A stretch of DNA of 64,000 nt from Verrucomicrobiales bacterium (GTDB taxonomy: Bacteria; Verrucomicrobiota; Verrucomicrobiia; Limisphaerales; CAIMTB01). The stretch is taken from contig JAEUHG010000024.1 in the NCBI GenBank assembly GCA_016795425.1, positions 1-64,000 of the forward strand. The letters are read 5' to 3'. The position numbers and the translations under genes were made by a program. Of the stretch, positions 1-10,998 are shown piece by piece; the first letter of the stretch is position 1, and each line of letters begins with the position of its first letter. The notes under the pieces were generated by a model, which was not told the origin of the DNA, searched no databases, and saw only the letters and a list, made by a program, of their open reading frames with translations.

Positions 1-3
1 TGG

Positions 4-717
4 ATGTTGGGAATGACGGCCGCCTCCGTCGTGTTCGGCCTTGCCAGTTCCGCAAGGCTCCAAGCCGAGACTCTCATCGTCCCAGGTTCGGCCGATCCTT
101 GGCTCGCCGGAATGCCCGACGGATCCACCGCCAGTTGGGAAGACACAGCGCCGGGGCAATCGCCGGTGCTCTATCTCATCAACTCGCCTCAGATCGTCGG
201 CCTCTCCTTCTCCGCTACCGGCTCCACCCATCACGGGCCTGGCATCCTGCGCGACGCGGACGGCGATCCCTCCATGGAGGTCGTCAGCCACAGCGCGGGA
301 GCTGAGAACGGGATCTCGGACGTGACCTCTCCCATCAGCTCGCTGCTCGGTGTGTTTCTCGACGATACCCAACCGGACCAGTCTTCGGCTCCGTCGGCCC
401 TGAGCTTTTCAACCGCCGAATCGCCCGACTACCTCGTACTAAGCCCGGGTTTGAAGCAGGTCTTTTTCATCGGCGACGGCTTCAACAGCGCGTCCCAGCT
501 CCAAGTCGTTGAAGTGCCCCCGGGAGCCACGCGGTTATTTCTCGGAACCATGGACGGCTACGGATGGTGGAACAACGTCGGCGAGTTGGTGGTTGAGGTG
601 CTACCGATTGTCACTGATCCCGTGCCCGTACCCGAGGGGACCACGGTGCTTTCGGGCCTTGCGTTGGGGACCTTGATCGCCGCAGGGATTTGGCGCCGAC
701 GTCAGGCGCAAAGCTGA
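4..717 (+). CDS. Exported protein with PEP-CTERM-like sorting tail (possibly 5'-partial)
   Basis: The predicted protein of 237 residues starts with a hydrophobic segment ending near SARLQA, which looks like a signal peptide. Its last 30 residues read VPEG, a hydrophobic stretch (about residues 211-228) and the basic cluster WRRRQAQS. That tripartite tail resembles PEP-CTERM/VPEG-type sorting signals, which are processed by exosortase-type enzymes and are common in Verrucomicrobiota exopolysaccharide producers. The middle is rich in Ser, Pro, Asp and Gly and matches no domain I recognise. The reading frame is open to the first base of the window, so the true start could lie upstream. Function is unknown; surface or matrix location is inferred from the tail. 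Confidence 0.7.
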   Translation: MLGMTAASVVFGLASSARLQAETLIVPGSADPWLAGMPDGSTASWEDTAPGQSPVLYLINSPQIVGLSFSATGSTHHGPGILRDADGDPSMEVVSHSAGAENGISDVTSPISSLLGVFLDDTQPDQSSAPSALSFSTAESPDYLVLSPGLKQVFFIGDGFNSASQLQVVEVPPGATRLFLGTMDGYGWWNNVGELVVEVLPIVTDPVPVPEGTTVLSGLALGTLIAAGIWRRRQAQS

Positions 718-820
718 CCTCGCAGCGGTCCGAGTCGTTACCACGCCCGGCTGCATCCGCGTCGGACTTGCTACCTCGGCGCCGAGGCCACGGCGGCTGG
801 AAATCGCCGTCGGCTTCCGC

Positions 821-1810
821 TTAACGCAATAGGGCCCCAACGACCGATGCAGGCACGGCCAGCGCCGTCCCGTGCCGGGCACCCTTCGGCATCCTCACCT
901 GTGGACTGATGTCCTCCCATTTCACGAAGTCGCGTGTCCGCATGGCGCCGTAGTATTGAGGCTCCCGATAGTGATCGAAATAGACATGCCACCGGCCTCC
1001 GACCTTCAAAACGGACGGCCCCTCGACCCACGAAGCGCTGAAGGCAGGAGAGGCCGGAGACCAGGGACCTCTGGGATCCTCGGACCAGGCCAAACGCAAA
1101 TGCTTCCGCTCGGGCTTGAGAGTCTCATCCTTCACGACCATCCCGTAGCGGCGCCCCTGTCGGAAGAGCGTCGCATCGATCCCGTTGAAGCCGCCGTCGT
1201 AGAACAACTCGGTGGGCGTCAGCGATAGGAAATCGCGCGTTCGCGTGCCAAAAATGCGGTGGTTGTATCGATCTTCACTGCTGCCCTCAGTGGTCGGAAA
1301 TCGACCCGGAATCGTCGTCGCCCAAAAGACCAGGAACTCGTCCCGGCCCGCATCAAAATACAACTCGGGAGCCCAGGCATTGCGGGCGGTGGGCTCGTGC
1401 ATCATGACCGGCAACTCCCGTTGATCGGTCCAACGACGGAGATCTTCCGATGAAGCATACCCAATCACACGGTCATTCCAACCGGTGGTCCAGACCATGT
1501 GAAACCGACCCTTGGCATCGCGCCGCAGGCAGGGGTCCCGCATCAACTTCGTGCCCACCATCGGTGGAAGAAATGATTTTCCGGGAGGCGGAATCTCCGA
1601 CCATTCGAGACCGTCGCGGCTCCAAGCCAGGTAAAGTCCGTCTTGCCCGTTGTCGCGAAAGAACGTGAACAAGTAGACTTCCCCGCGCCGCGGAACTTCG
1701 GGAGCGCCCTTCGTCGCGGCGACGGCGGCAAGGTCTCCCTGCAGGAATCCCGCCGCCAACCAGGCGACCAGCAACCACCCGTGTTTTCGTGGAGTCGAGA
1801 GGCGTCTCAT
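821..1810 (-). CDS. Secreted GH43-like five-bladed beta-propeller glycosidase
   Basis: About 329 residues. The ATG at 1810 is preferred because it follows the stop of the upstream gene by 4 bases and begins a basic, then hydrophobic export signal (MRRLSTPRKHGWLLVAW). The body carries the features of GH43-like propellers: MRDPCLRR in an early blade, NAWAPELYFD in the next, and the VEGPSVLK segment where the family places its catalytic acid Glu. GH43-type enzymes act on arabinose- or xylose-containing polysaccharides; substrate cannot be told from sequence. It is the last gene of a three-gene minus-strand set with a PQQ-like propeller and a cyclic-nucleotide-binding protein. Function as glycosidase is a family inference; non-catalytic propellers of the same fold exist. 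Confidence 0.8.
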   Translation of the reverse strand: MRRLSTPRKHGWLLVAWLAAGFLQGDLAAVAATKGAPEVPRRGEVYLFTFFRDNGQDGLYLAWSRDGLEWSEIPPPGKSFLPPMVGTKLMRDPCLRRDAKGRFHMVWTTGWNDRVIGYASSEDLRRWTDQRELPVMMHEPTARNAWAPELYFDAGRDEFLVFWATTIPGRFPTTEGSSEDRYNHRIFGTRTRDFLSLTPTELFYDGGFNGIDATLFRQGRRYGMVVKDETLKPERKHLRLAWSEDPRGPWSPASPAFSASWVEGPSVLKVGGRWHVYFDHYREPQYYGAMRTRDFVKWEDISPQVRMPKGARHGTALAVPASVVGALLR

Positions 1811-1814
1811 GGAT

Positions 1815-3104
1815 TCAGGGGACGTTGGATTTGACCGCCGCGGCCGATCGAGGTTGAAGAGCGAGCGCCACCAGTTTGCGAGGATCCCTTCCAAACCAAC
1901 GCCCGTTCGCGATCGCTGGATACGCCCGCGTCCCGGAACCCAGGACCTGGGTGCGGGCCAGCTCCTTGTATCCCGTCGCCTTCGCTTCCGCCGCCAACCA
2001 CTCGCCTCGTTCGGTCAAGATCAGCAATTGGCCGCCCGCAATCAGCACGGAACCGGCACCCAATCCGTCCTTGGTCCACCGCACCTTTCCGGTCTGCGCC
2101 TCCACGCAACGCAACTCGGTGCCTTGTTCTTGTCGTCCATGGAATCCAAAGAGCATTCCCTCGTGCAACACGACGGACGCATAATGACAAGACAGGGCCT
2201 CGTCTGACGACCAGACCTTCGACGGAGTCCTCGACCGCAGGTCGAGGAGAATCGCACCCGTGCCGTAACTCGCGCTCAGGAATACCTGTTCCCCCATCAC
2301 CAACGGCGTTGTCGCATTGACCGAAGCATGCTGTCGCGACCGCCAGGGATACTCGCAACGCGTGGCTCCGGTGTCGGGATCCATCACCCGCAGACCGTCG
2401 CGCGTCAGGAATACCGCCTGCGTCGCACCCCAGAATTGGGAGAGGACAGGTGACGCGTACCCCGCCTCGTGATCACCCGACTTCCATCGCAATTGGCCAG
2501 TCCCAACCTCAAATGCGGCGATCCCGGCCCCGGGTCGCCCCCCCAAGGCGACCAGCACCAGGTCGCGATGAACCAAAGGCGAACAGGCGAATCCGAAGAA
2601 ACCCTTGGCCGCTCCCAACCTCTTGCCCGTGTCCACACTCCACAACGGCGCACCGTCGGCGAGCGATGCGCCACTCAATTGCCCGTTCGCTCCCAGGGCA
2701 AACACTCTTCCATCCGCCACCGTCGGAACAGCGCGCGGTCCGTCATCGAATCCGAAATCATCGCGATACGTTGCCGGATGCGACAGGGTCCAAAGGGACG
2801 TCCCGTCCTGAGCCTTCCAAGCCTCCAACACTTCCTGACCGCCACGCCGGTGATGCAAGAGCACGCGGTCTCCCACGACGACCGGCCCGGCGAATCCCGC
2901 ACCCACCTCGCGCGACCACAGCGACGAGGGCTCGATTCCCGCCTCGAAACGGAGCGGTTCCGAGCATACACCATCACGATTCGGTCCGAGGAACTGGGGC
3001 CAATCCCCGGCCGAGGCGCCTTCCCTCCAAGCCATCAGGAGAACTGACACCCCCAAACAAAGGGACCATTGGAGTTTTGGACGGTGAGCCGGCACGGGTT
3101 TCAT
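1815..3104 (-). CDS. Exported PQQ-like beta-propeller repeat protein
   Basis: About 429 residues from the ATG at 3104, 4 bases after the upstream stop; the signal peptide is near LCLGVSVLLMAWREGASA. The mature protein opens with GDWPQFLGPNRDGVCSE, the usual opening of PQQ-like propeller proteins in planctomycetes and verrucomicrobia. Blade repeats follow (for example VVGDRVLLHHRRGG, DGRVFALGANGQL, HRDLVLVALGG). This family resembles BamB and PQQ dehydrogenases in fold, but most members carry no proven cofactor or catalysis. It is placed between a cNMP-binding protein and a GH43-like enzyme with 4-base gaps on both sides, so the three are probably one transcript. A scaffold or extracellular binding role is plausible; no enzyme activity is claimed. 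Confidence 0.85.
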   Translation of the reverse strand: MKPVPAHRPKLQWSLCLGVSVLLMAWREGASAGDWPQFLGPNRDGVCSEPLRFEAGIEPSSLWSREVGAGFAGPVVVGDRVLLHHRRGGQEVLEAWKAQDGTSLWTLSHPATYRDDFGFDDGPRAVPTVADGRVFALGANGQLSGASLADGAPLWSVDTGKRLGAAKGFFGFACSPLVHRDLVLVALGGRPGAGIAAFEVGTGQLRWKSGDHEAGYASPVLSQFWGATQAVFLTRDGLRVMDPDTGATRCEYPWRSRQHASVNATTPLVMGEQVFLSASYGTGAILLDLRSRTPSKVWSSDEALSCHYASVVLHEGMLFGFHGRQEQGTELRCVEAQTGKVRWTKDGLGAGSVLIAGGQLLILTERGEWLAAEAKATGYKELARTQVLGSGTRAYPAIANGRWFGRDPRKLVALALQPRSAAAVKSNVP

Positions 3105-3108
3105 GGGA

Positions 3109-3546
3109 TCATTGGCCTGCGAGCAGGCGATCATCCACCGACCGCAACCGTTCCGCTAATTGGCGCGCCAGATTCTCCATGATGCGCGCGTAATCCAGCG
3201 GATATCGGTTGAGAACCAGTTCGAAGGCAATGAAAGGCAAGAGCACCAGCCGAGCGTCGACCACCGCCTCGACACTGGCCGAGCGTTCTTCGCGATCCAG
3301 CAGGCTCAGCTCACCGAAATGCCCGCCTTCTCGCAGGCGCGCCAATTCACAAAGCCCACGATGGCCGGTTTTGAAGACGCGCACAGCACCGCCGGCCAGG
3401 ATGAATAAGTGCCGACCGGGTTCTCCCTCCCGGATCACGAGGTGTCCGGCTGGAACCCGGGATTCCCGCGCGTGTTCCGTCAAAATTGCGAGCGCCTCGG
3501 ATCCCAATCCGGAAAACAAGGAAACACCCACCAGCAGATCGCGCAT
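3109..3546 (-). CDS. Stand-alone cyclic-nucleotide-binding domain protein
   Basis: About 145 residues from the ATG at 3546; a TTG at 3558 would add four. The protein is almost entirely one CRP/EPAC-type cNMP-binding beta-roll: LFSGLGSEALAILTEHA at the start, VIREGEPGRHLFILAGGAVRV in two strands, and the phosphate-binding-cassette-like HFGELSLLDREERSASVEA with its GE-L-(x)n-R-(S/T)-A pattern at about residues 78-95. A C-terminal helix ends in RQLAERLRSVDDRL. No helix-turn-helix follows, so it is not a complete CRP-type regulator. It heads a likely operon with a PQQ-like propeller and a GH43-like protein. It may sense cAMP or c-di-GMP and act on a partner; the partner is not visible. Confidence 0.85.
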   Translation of the reverse strand: MRDLLVGVSLFSGLGSEALAILTEHARESRVPAGHLVIREGEPGRHLFILAGGAVRVFKTGHRGLCELARLREGGHFGELSLLDREERSASVEAVVDARLVLLPFIAFELVLNRYPLDYARIMENLARQLAERLRSVDDRLLAGQ

Positions 3547-3658
3547 GCCTCCAGTCAAGCGTCATGGGGCGAGCCTGACAATCGCGCTCCCGTGTTTTGT
3601 CTGGGCATCGCCCGGTCCGGAGGCTTAGCCTTCGGCATCACCTCACGCGCAATTCCTT

Positions 3659-4138
3659 ATGGACTTCACTTTTAAATGCCCGAATTGCCAGCAGGAGTTG
3701 GAAGTGGATATCGCCGCCGCCGGCACGGTCGTGGATTGCCCGGCGTGCAATCGGAAGCTCAATGTGCCGGTGCCTGAAGTCTCCCAGCTGCACGTGGCCC
3801 CGCACGGCGCCGCCGGCGCCAACGATCCCAATCGCGAGGAGAAGCATTTCGTCGTTCCCATTCACGAAGGACCCTCTGAGGCCCTCATTAAGAAGGCCGC
3901 TCCCACGCTCGAGGTGGCCTCCCGCGAACCCGACAAGAAGATCCGCATCAAGACCTTCCGACGCGTCGACACCATGACGGTGAACAAGGATCACTTCGAC
4001 GAGACGGTCTCCGAATTCCTCCAACGGGTGGGCCAGGAATACATCATCAGCGTCACGCCGCTGACCTACACCTACAAAGACCTCGCGACCGAACACTACG
4101 TCACCGACTACGGCGTGATGATCGTGTTCCGAGGCTGA
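3659..4138 (+). CDS. Zinc-ribbon protein of unknown function
   Basis: 159 residues, divergent from the cyclic-nucleotide gene. It opens with MDFTFKCPNCQQEL and a second knuckle, VDCPACNRKL, giving two CxxC pairs about 18 residues apart, a classic structural zinc ribbon (about residues 7-29). A charged linker follows (VPIHEGPSEALIKKAAP). The C-terminal half from about residue 95 (RRVDTMTVNKDHFDE to the end) looks like a small alpha/beta domain with a Tyr/Thr-rich strand. There is no signal peptide, so it is probably cytoplasmic. I do not recognise the C-terminal domain. Confidence 0.75.
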   Translation: MDFTFKCPNCQQELEVDIAAAGTVVDCPACNRKLNVPVPEVSQLHVAPHGAAGANDPNREEKHFVVPIHEGPSEALIKKAAPTLEVASREPDKKIRIKTFRRVDTMTVNKDHFDETVSEFLQRVGQEYIISVTPLTYTYKDLATEHYVTDYGVMIVFRG

Positions 4139-4448
4139 TTCCGCGGGCATTTTCCGGCGCCCTCCGGCTCGCTCAACCATCTCATCCCGGCTGCCGCCGC
4201 GGTCGCGGCATTTCGTGCCTTTGAACGTCACGGCGATCGCGAGGCGGACCTGCCCACACTCGCTATTGGACCCTTGATGCCGTCCTGAGCCACCCCGCGG
4301 TTTCTCCACTTCACCCCAGCCCACTTGGCGGTTGAATCAGGTCCGGTGATAGCGTCCAGCCAAGATCGTCGTACAGGGTGGATCCGGTATTCGCGCGCCC
4401 AGAGGGCGAGCTCCCGACGCCCTCGTGTCGGGATCCCCAATCAACGCT
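4139..4448. other. 310-base intergenic region before the redox cluster
   Basis: No convincing open frame fills this stretch. It contains a perfect 7-base inverted repeat at 4412-4418 and 4427-4433 (8-base loop), 15 bases before the likely ATG of the CRTAC1-like gene, and a weaker GC-rich hairpin near 4396-4410. Either could lie in the 5' leader of the cluster transcript. No sigma-70-like promoter pair stood out by eye. Confidence 0.4.
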
Positions 4449-6199
<1,751 letters not shown>

Positions 6200-6203
<4 letters not shown>

Positions 6204-7741
6204 TGTCGTTGCTCCAGCGCGTCGGGACAGGCCATCGCCGCCCGCCGAACCCCGTGGCACGAACCCTGACCACAGGCCTTGCCCTCGTATCGGTCGCCGT
6301 CGTGGCCATCGGTGTATTCGCCGGATGCCGCCCAAACCCGTCGCCTGCTCCCCGAAATGCACTTGTCGTGGTCCAGACTCCACAGGCCAGCCGTGGGGGA
6401 CCTATCCCGACCACTGTCCTCGATCTGCGTTACCCCGACGGCAGTCGACTTCTTTATGTGCCGGCCATCACGAATCCGGACCGTTCCATTCTTCTCTCGC
6501 GCGGGTTAGTCGCAGCCGGGGCCCCGGTGCTCAGCCCCGACGGACAGTCTGTGGCGTTCGTTGGCAAAGCCTCAGCCTCGAACCCATGGCAGATCTACCT
6601 CACCTCGCTCGCAGGTGGCGAACCGCGGCCACTCACCTCATTCCCGCAGGGGGCTATGGACCCCGCGTGGATTGGGTCAACCCGAGTCCTCTTCACGACT
6701 CCCATCCCGCGTCTGACTTCCGGCGTCGCAACTTCGGGCTCCGACGTTCCGGCTCTCCATTCCTTGGCCCTCACGGGCGGACCACCCGTTCGACTGACCT
6801 TCGGATTGGCGCCGGCCGGAGACGGCACCGTCCTTCCCGATGGTCGAATCCTGTTCGTGTCCACCGTTCCATCGTCCGCCTCAACAGCCACCCCGGCGGG
6901 AGGCCAATCCCTTTTCACCATCAACAACGATGGCACCGAGATCTCCGCCTACGGCCTGCAACACGACGGTCCAGCCGCTATTCGCCGCCCCCGGCATCTG
7001 TCGGATGGCCGGGTCGTGTTCCTGGCCGCCGGTCCCGGCACCACGGTCCTCGACGGGCGTATCGAACAGATTCTCTCTTCCCGCCCATTCCGCAGTCGGT
7101 CGGTCGTCTTTCCCCAGATGACGGAATCGTTTCGGTCGGCCGAATGCGATCAGGAAGGTTGCCTGTTGGTGACCCTGCGCTCCACAACCTCCGAAACCTA
7201 CGCCGTGTATCGCCTCGGCCCGGGCGCGACCACCTCCGGTACGCCCTGGCTGGACGACCCCGGTTGGAACGAGGTCGAGGCCATCCCGGCCGACACCCCA
7301 CCGCGCACCGCCGGCAGGCTTTCCACCATCGATCCCGACAAGAACACCGGCGTGCTCCTCTGCCTGGATGCACGCCTTACCGATCGACATCCCTTGCCGG
7401 CCCATGACCCGGCGCCCTCAACCTTGCGAATTACCGCTCATCTGCCGGGCAGCGCACCCCAGATTCTGGGAGAGACACCCCTCGCCGCCGACGGCTCCTT
7501 TCTCGTCGAGGTACCGGCCGATATTCCGCTGGGATTCGACCTGCTGGATCCGGCCAAACAAGTCGTCCGTCGCTGTCCACCCTCGGTGTGGACGAGGCCG
7601 GGGGAAAATCGCGCCTGCATCGGTTGCCACGAACCCCACTCCACGGCACCGGACAACCTCCGCCCGCTGGCGGTGAAGAAGGGTCCCGTCCGTTTTCAAT
7701 CCTCGATCGTGCGACTCACGCAACGACCGACGAATCCATGA
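6200..7741 (+). CDS. Hydrazine-synthase-alpha-like mono-haem propeller lipoprotein
   Basis: About 513 residues beginning at ATGATG, which overlaps the previous stop. A hydrophobic segment ends in a lipobox-like VFAGC. Residues about 90-330 contain TolB/PD40-type propeller strands (LSPDGQSVAFVGK, LPDGRILFVS, RHLSDGRVVFLAAG). The last 150 residues match the arrangement of the hydrazine synthase alpha middle domain: a beta-sandwich (LGETPLAADGSFLVEVPADI) followed by a single haem site, RACIGCHEPH. Related proteins occur widely in planctomycetes and verrucomicrobia that do not make hydrazine, so the name refers to fold, not reaction. The next gene starts inside the stop (ATGA at 7738). Family assignment is firm for the C-terminal part, substrate unknown. 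Confidence 0.8.
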
Positions 7742-9789
7742 AGCGTCGTCTGATCATCGCCCTGGCCACAGCCGCCATCCTCGTTGCCGGACTCGGCATC
7801 GCGTGGTCCCGCGCGGACAAGACGATCCGTCAAAACGCGCGCATCCGTGTGCTCGACGTTGTTCATGGCGCCGGGTTGCGCCTGCCGGAACGGGACCGCG
7901 AACATATGCAGGACCGCTCGGGGCTGGAGGACATTTCCAATGTCAGTTGCCGCGACTGCCACGGGGCCACCACCAACTCGCTCCCCTGGGCGCAGCCTCG
8001 TCCGCGGCACGCCTCGCCATCCGGCCTGGCGGTCAGTGCCCGTGGCGACCGCCTCTTCGCCGCAGCACCCGATACCGACGAGGTGATTGAAGTCGAAACC
8101 TCAACCCTGAAGGTCCTTCGACGGGCCGCGCTGCCGGGCCGTCCGACGTCGGTTGTCCTGCATGAACCCTCGGGCTCGCTCCTGGTGGTCTGCCGCGACC
8201 AGGACCGCGTCGCCCGTCTCGACCTCGGAACGTTGACCGAGAAGGAAAGCGTCTTCGTCGGATTGGGTCCCGTGGGCTTGGCGATCGCCTCGCAAGGTGC
8301 CATCGAAACCACCCGCGTAGTGGTCGCCAATACCCTTTCCGACGATATCTCCCTGCTCGCCCTCCAGCCCCTGCGCGAAGTCCGCCGCCTGCCCGCCGGC
8401 CGTGAGCCCTATGGCGTCGCGACCTCCGCCGACGGTACGGCCGCGTACGTCGCCAACCGATTGGCCGTCATGCCTGGCATCGATCGCGCACCGGCTTCTG
8501 AACTAACCGCCATCGACCTCGTCACTGGCCGCATTTCGGCGCGACATCGACTGGATTCCGCCCATCTCTCCGAAGCCGTGGCCACGTTGCCAACGCGCGG
8601 CTGGATCCTCACGCCCATGGTCCGAGTGCGGAATCTCGTCCCCATCACCCAAGTCGCCCGCGGTTGGGTGATGTCGGCCGGCTTGGCGCTGGTCACGCCA
8701 GACCATTCGTCGGTCATCCAAGTGCCCACCGACGAAGCCAACCGCTACTTCGCCGATCCCTCCGACCTCGTCATCGATCCCGTTCGCGAACGCGCCTATC
8801 TGGTTTCGGGTGGCGGCGACGCCGTCAGCGTCATCGATCTCCAGCGCCTCCATCTCTGGCTGCAAAGCGCCAGCGAATCCACCCTGCGGACCGCCATTCA
8901 TCAGTTGGAGGTCTCCGGCGATTACGTCCTCGCCCGCATTCCCACCGGCCGCAACCCGCGCCGTGCCACGCTTTCTCCCGACGGCACTCGTCTGTTCGTT
9001 TCGGAATACCTCGACAACGCCATCCTCGCCATCGACACCACGACGCTGAAACCCCAAGGACGCATCGTTCTCGGAGCCGCTGGACTCGACGATCCCATCC
9101 GCCGGGGGGAGCGAATGTTCACCTGGGCCGGGAAAACCTTTCAGGGCCAGTTCTCCTGCCGATCCTGCCATCCCGACGGTCATGTCGACGGCCTGAACTA
9201 CGACTTCGACGGAGATGGAGTGGGTGACAACCTGCTCGACAATCGGAGCCTGCAGGGAGTGGCCAGCACCTGGCCCTTCAAGTGGAACGGCAAGAACCCG
9301 AGCCTGGAGATCCAATGCGGTCCCCGCTTCGCGAAGGTCCTCATGCGCACGGATCCCTTCGAAGGCCAGGCCCTCAAGGACCTGACCGTGTACATCCAAT
9401 CCCTGCCTCCGGCACGGACCCGGCATGCCCAGGAACGCGCCTTGTCACCCGCCCAGGAACGCGGGCGCGCGCTCTTCTACGCCACCGAGACGCCCTCCCG
9501 CATTCCCATCCCGACGGAGCGCCGTTGCACCACCTGCCACCGCCCCCCTCTTTTCACCAACCGCGCCAAAACCGCCGTCGGCACCCGCGGTCTGAACGAT
9601 ACCACCGACCATTTCGACACTCCGCACCTCTTGGGGATCGCCGCATCGGCACCCTACCTCCACGACGGCCGCGCCAAATCTCTGGAAGAACTGTGGACCC
9701 TCTACCAAACCAATGACCTCCACGGGGTCAGCAGTTACATGTCCAAGCAGCAACTCAACGACCTGGTCGAGTTTCTCAAGACGCTCTAA
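7738..9789 (+). CDS. Tri-haem cytochrome c peroxidase-like/YVTN propeller fusion
   Basis: About 683 residues from the ATG overlapping the previous stop. After an export signal (LIIALATAAILVAGLGIAWS) there is an N-terminal haem site, CRDCHG (near residue 63), then a YVTN/YncE-type propeller from about residue 80 to 440 (VSARGDRLFAAAPDTDEVIEV, LSPDGTRLFVSEYLDNAI). The C-terminal third is the di-haem peroxidase/MauG type domain with CRSCHPDG and CTTCHRPP and the family signature APYLHDGRAKSLEEL. Classic peroxidases have two haems; the extra N-terminal haem and propeller are additions. It should work in the periplasm, passing electrons from a donor to peroxide or oxidising a protein or small-molecule partner. 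It is in one transcript unit with the HzsA-like protein. Confidence 0.88.
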   Translation: MKRRLIIALATAAILVAGLGIAWSRADKTIRQNARIRVLDVVHGAGLRLPERDREHMQDRSGLEDISNVSCRDCHGATTNSLPWAQPRPRHASPSGLAVSARGDRLFAAAPDTDEVIEVETSTLKVLRRAALPGRPTSVVLHEPSGSLLVVCRDQDRVARLDLGTLTEKESVFVGLGPVGLAIASQGAIETTRVVVANTLSDDISLLALQPLREVRRLPAGREPYGVATSADGTAAYVANRLAVMPGIDRAPASELTAIDLVTGRISARHRLDSAHLSEAVATLPTRGWILTPMVRVRNLVPITQVARGWVMSAGLALVTPDHSSVIQVPTDEANRYFADPSDLVIDPVRERAYLVSGGGDAVSVIDLQRLHLWLQSASESTLRTAIHQLEVSGDYVLARIPTGRNPRRATLSPDGTRLFVSEYLDNAILAIDTTTLKPQGRIVLGAAGLDDPIRRGERMFTWAGKTFQGQFSCRSCHPDGHVDGLNYDFDGDGVGDNLLDNRSLQGVASTWPFKWNGKNPSLEIQCGPRFAKVLMRTDPFEGQALKDLTVYIQSLPPARTRHAQERALSPAQERGRALFYATETPSRIPIPTERRCTTCHRPPLFTNRAKTAVGTRGLNDTTDHFDTPHLLGIAASAPYLHDGRAKSLEELWTLYQTNDLHGVSSYMSKQQLNDLVEFLKTL

Positions 9790-9801
9790 GGACCACCCGC
9801 C

Positions 9802-10998
9802 ATGAAGACGACGTCGCACCCCAACCGCTTCTCCCGCCACACCGCAAACCTCGCCGCCGTCGTCGCACTCGGCCTTGTCCCATCGGCTCCCTCCGCGGAT
9901 CCGGAGACGCTTCCCTTTCCGGTGATCACACGGTTCGAGAACTTCCGCATGGAACAGGGAATGCCCAGCCACAAGATCCACAGTGTCCTCAAGGCCAGCG
10001 ACGGCCGCCTGTGGGTCGGCACCTGGGAAGGGTTGCTCGTCCGCGACTCCAAGGGCTTCCATCCCATCACCACCGCCGACGGACTCAGCCACAAGATGAT
10101 CCTCGGCCTCGCCGAGGACCCGACCACCGGTGACATCTGGGTCGGTACCATGCGCGGTCTCAACCGCGTCAGCGGCGGCAAGGTCAAAGCCTACCTCCAG
10201 ACCGACAGCGGCCTGCCAAACAACGTCGTTTACGGCGTGGACGTCGTCGGGGATCACGTCTGGGTCGCCACGGCCGCCGGCACCGGCGACCTCAACACCC
10301 GCACCGGCGTCTGGCAGATCTACGATCACAACAACGCGGTGATGCATGAACCCTGGTGCTATTCCATCAAGGGCGCCGGATCCGTGGTCTATATCGGCGT
10401 TTGGGGCGGCGGCATCGTCGAACACGATCCTTCTCGCGGCACCTTCAAGGAATACCGCGATCCCGACGCCGACTTTCATTATGACCTCGTCCCGGACGAC
10501 GGCCCGGTGAACGACATCACTTCCTGGCTGACCTGGGACGACGGCGTTCTCTGGCAATGCACCTACTTCGGATTCTCTCGCTTCGACGGACGCCGGTGGC
10601 GCACCTGGGTGGAGAGCAAGTCGCCGTTGCCCTCCAATTTCACCCAGTTTGTATGGTCCCACCGAAAGGTCGCCTGGATCGGCACCGACAAAGGTCTGTC
10701 CACCACCGACGGCGAGACCTGGGTCAATTACAGCGTCAGCGACAAAGGCACCGGCCTCATGGAGATTCATCGACCCTCGCAGCCGGTCGAAAAGCATACG
10801 ACGGATACCGCTCTGGCCCACGGCTTTGTGCTGGGGGTTTGGGTGGATGATCAAGAGGCATGGATCGCGACCTCCGACGGCCTGAGTCACGGGCTCCTCT
10901 CCGCCGCGCCGGGCCGGAGAATGGCCGCCCATCCGACTCTGCCAAATACCCCAAAAACCTCGACGGATTCCCACCCAAACAACATCACAGCCCCATGA
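9802..10998 (+). CDS. Exported sensor-type propeller protein (two-component regulator propeller repeats, no kinase)
   Basis: 398 residues with a signal peptide ending near PSAPSADP. The protein is made of repeats in the style of the periplasmic part of hybrid two-component sensors: SDGRLWVGTWEGLLVRD, TGDIWVGTMRGLNRVSGG, GDHVWVATAAGTGDL, KVAWIGTDKGLSTTDG, QEAWIATSDGLSHG. No transmembrane helix, histidine kinase or response-regulator domain follows, so it is a free propeller. It lies 12 bases after the peroxidase gene, and its stop overlaps the Rid gene start (ATGA at 10995). It may recognise the same substrate as the neighbouring oxidoreductases; that is inference. Confidence 0.82.
   Translation: MKTTSHPNRFSRHTANLAAVVALGLVPSAPSADPETLPFPVITRFENFRMEQGMPSHKIHSVLKASDGRLWVGTWEGLLVRDSKGFHPITTADGLSHKMILGLAEDPTTGDIWVGTMRGLNRVSGGKVKAYLQTDSGLPNNVVYGVDVVGDHVWVATAAGTGDLNTRTGVWQIYDHNNAVMHEPWCYSIKGAGSVVYIGVWGGGIVEHDPSRGTFKEYRDPDADFHYDLVPDDGPVNDITSWLTWDDGVLWQCTYFGFSRFDGRRWRTWVESKSPLPSNFTQFVWSHRKVAWIGTDKGLSTTDGETWVNYSVSDKGTGLMEIHRPSQPVEKHTTDTALAHGFVLGVWVDDQEAWIATSDGLSHGLLSAAPGRRMAAHPTLPNTPKTSTDSHPNNITAP

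Noticed and set aside
9445..10974. Minus-strand open frame of 509 residues
   Set aside because: It runs opposite the peroxidase and propeller genes and has no motif.
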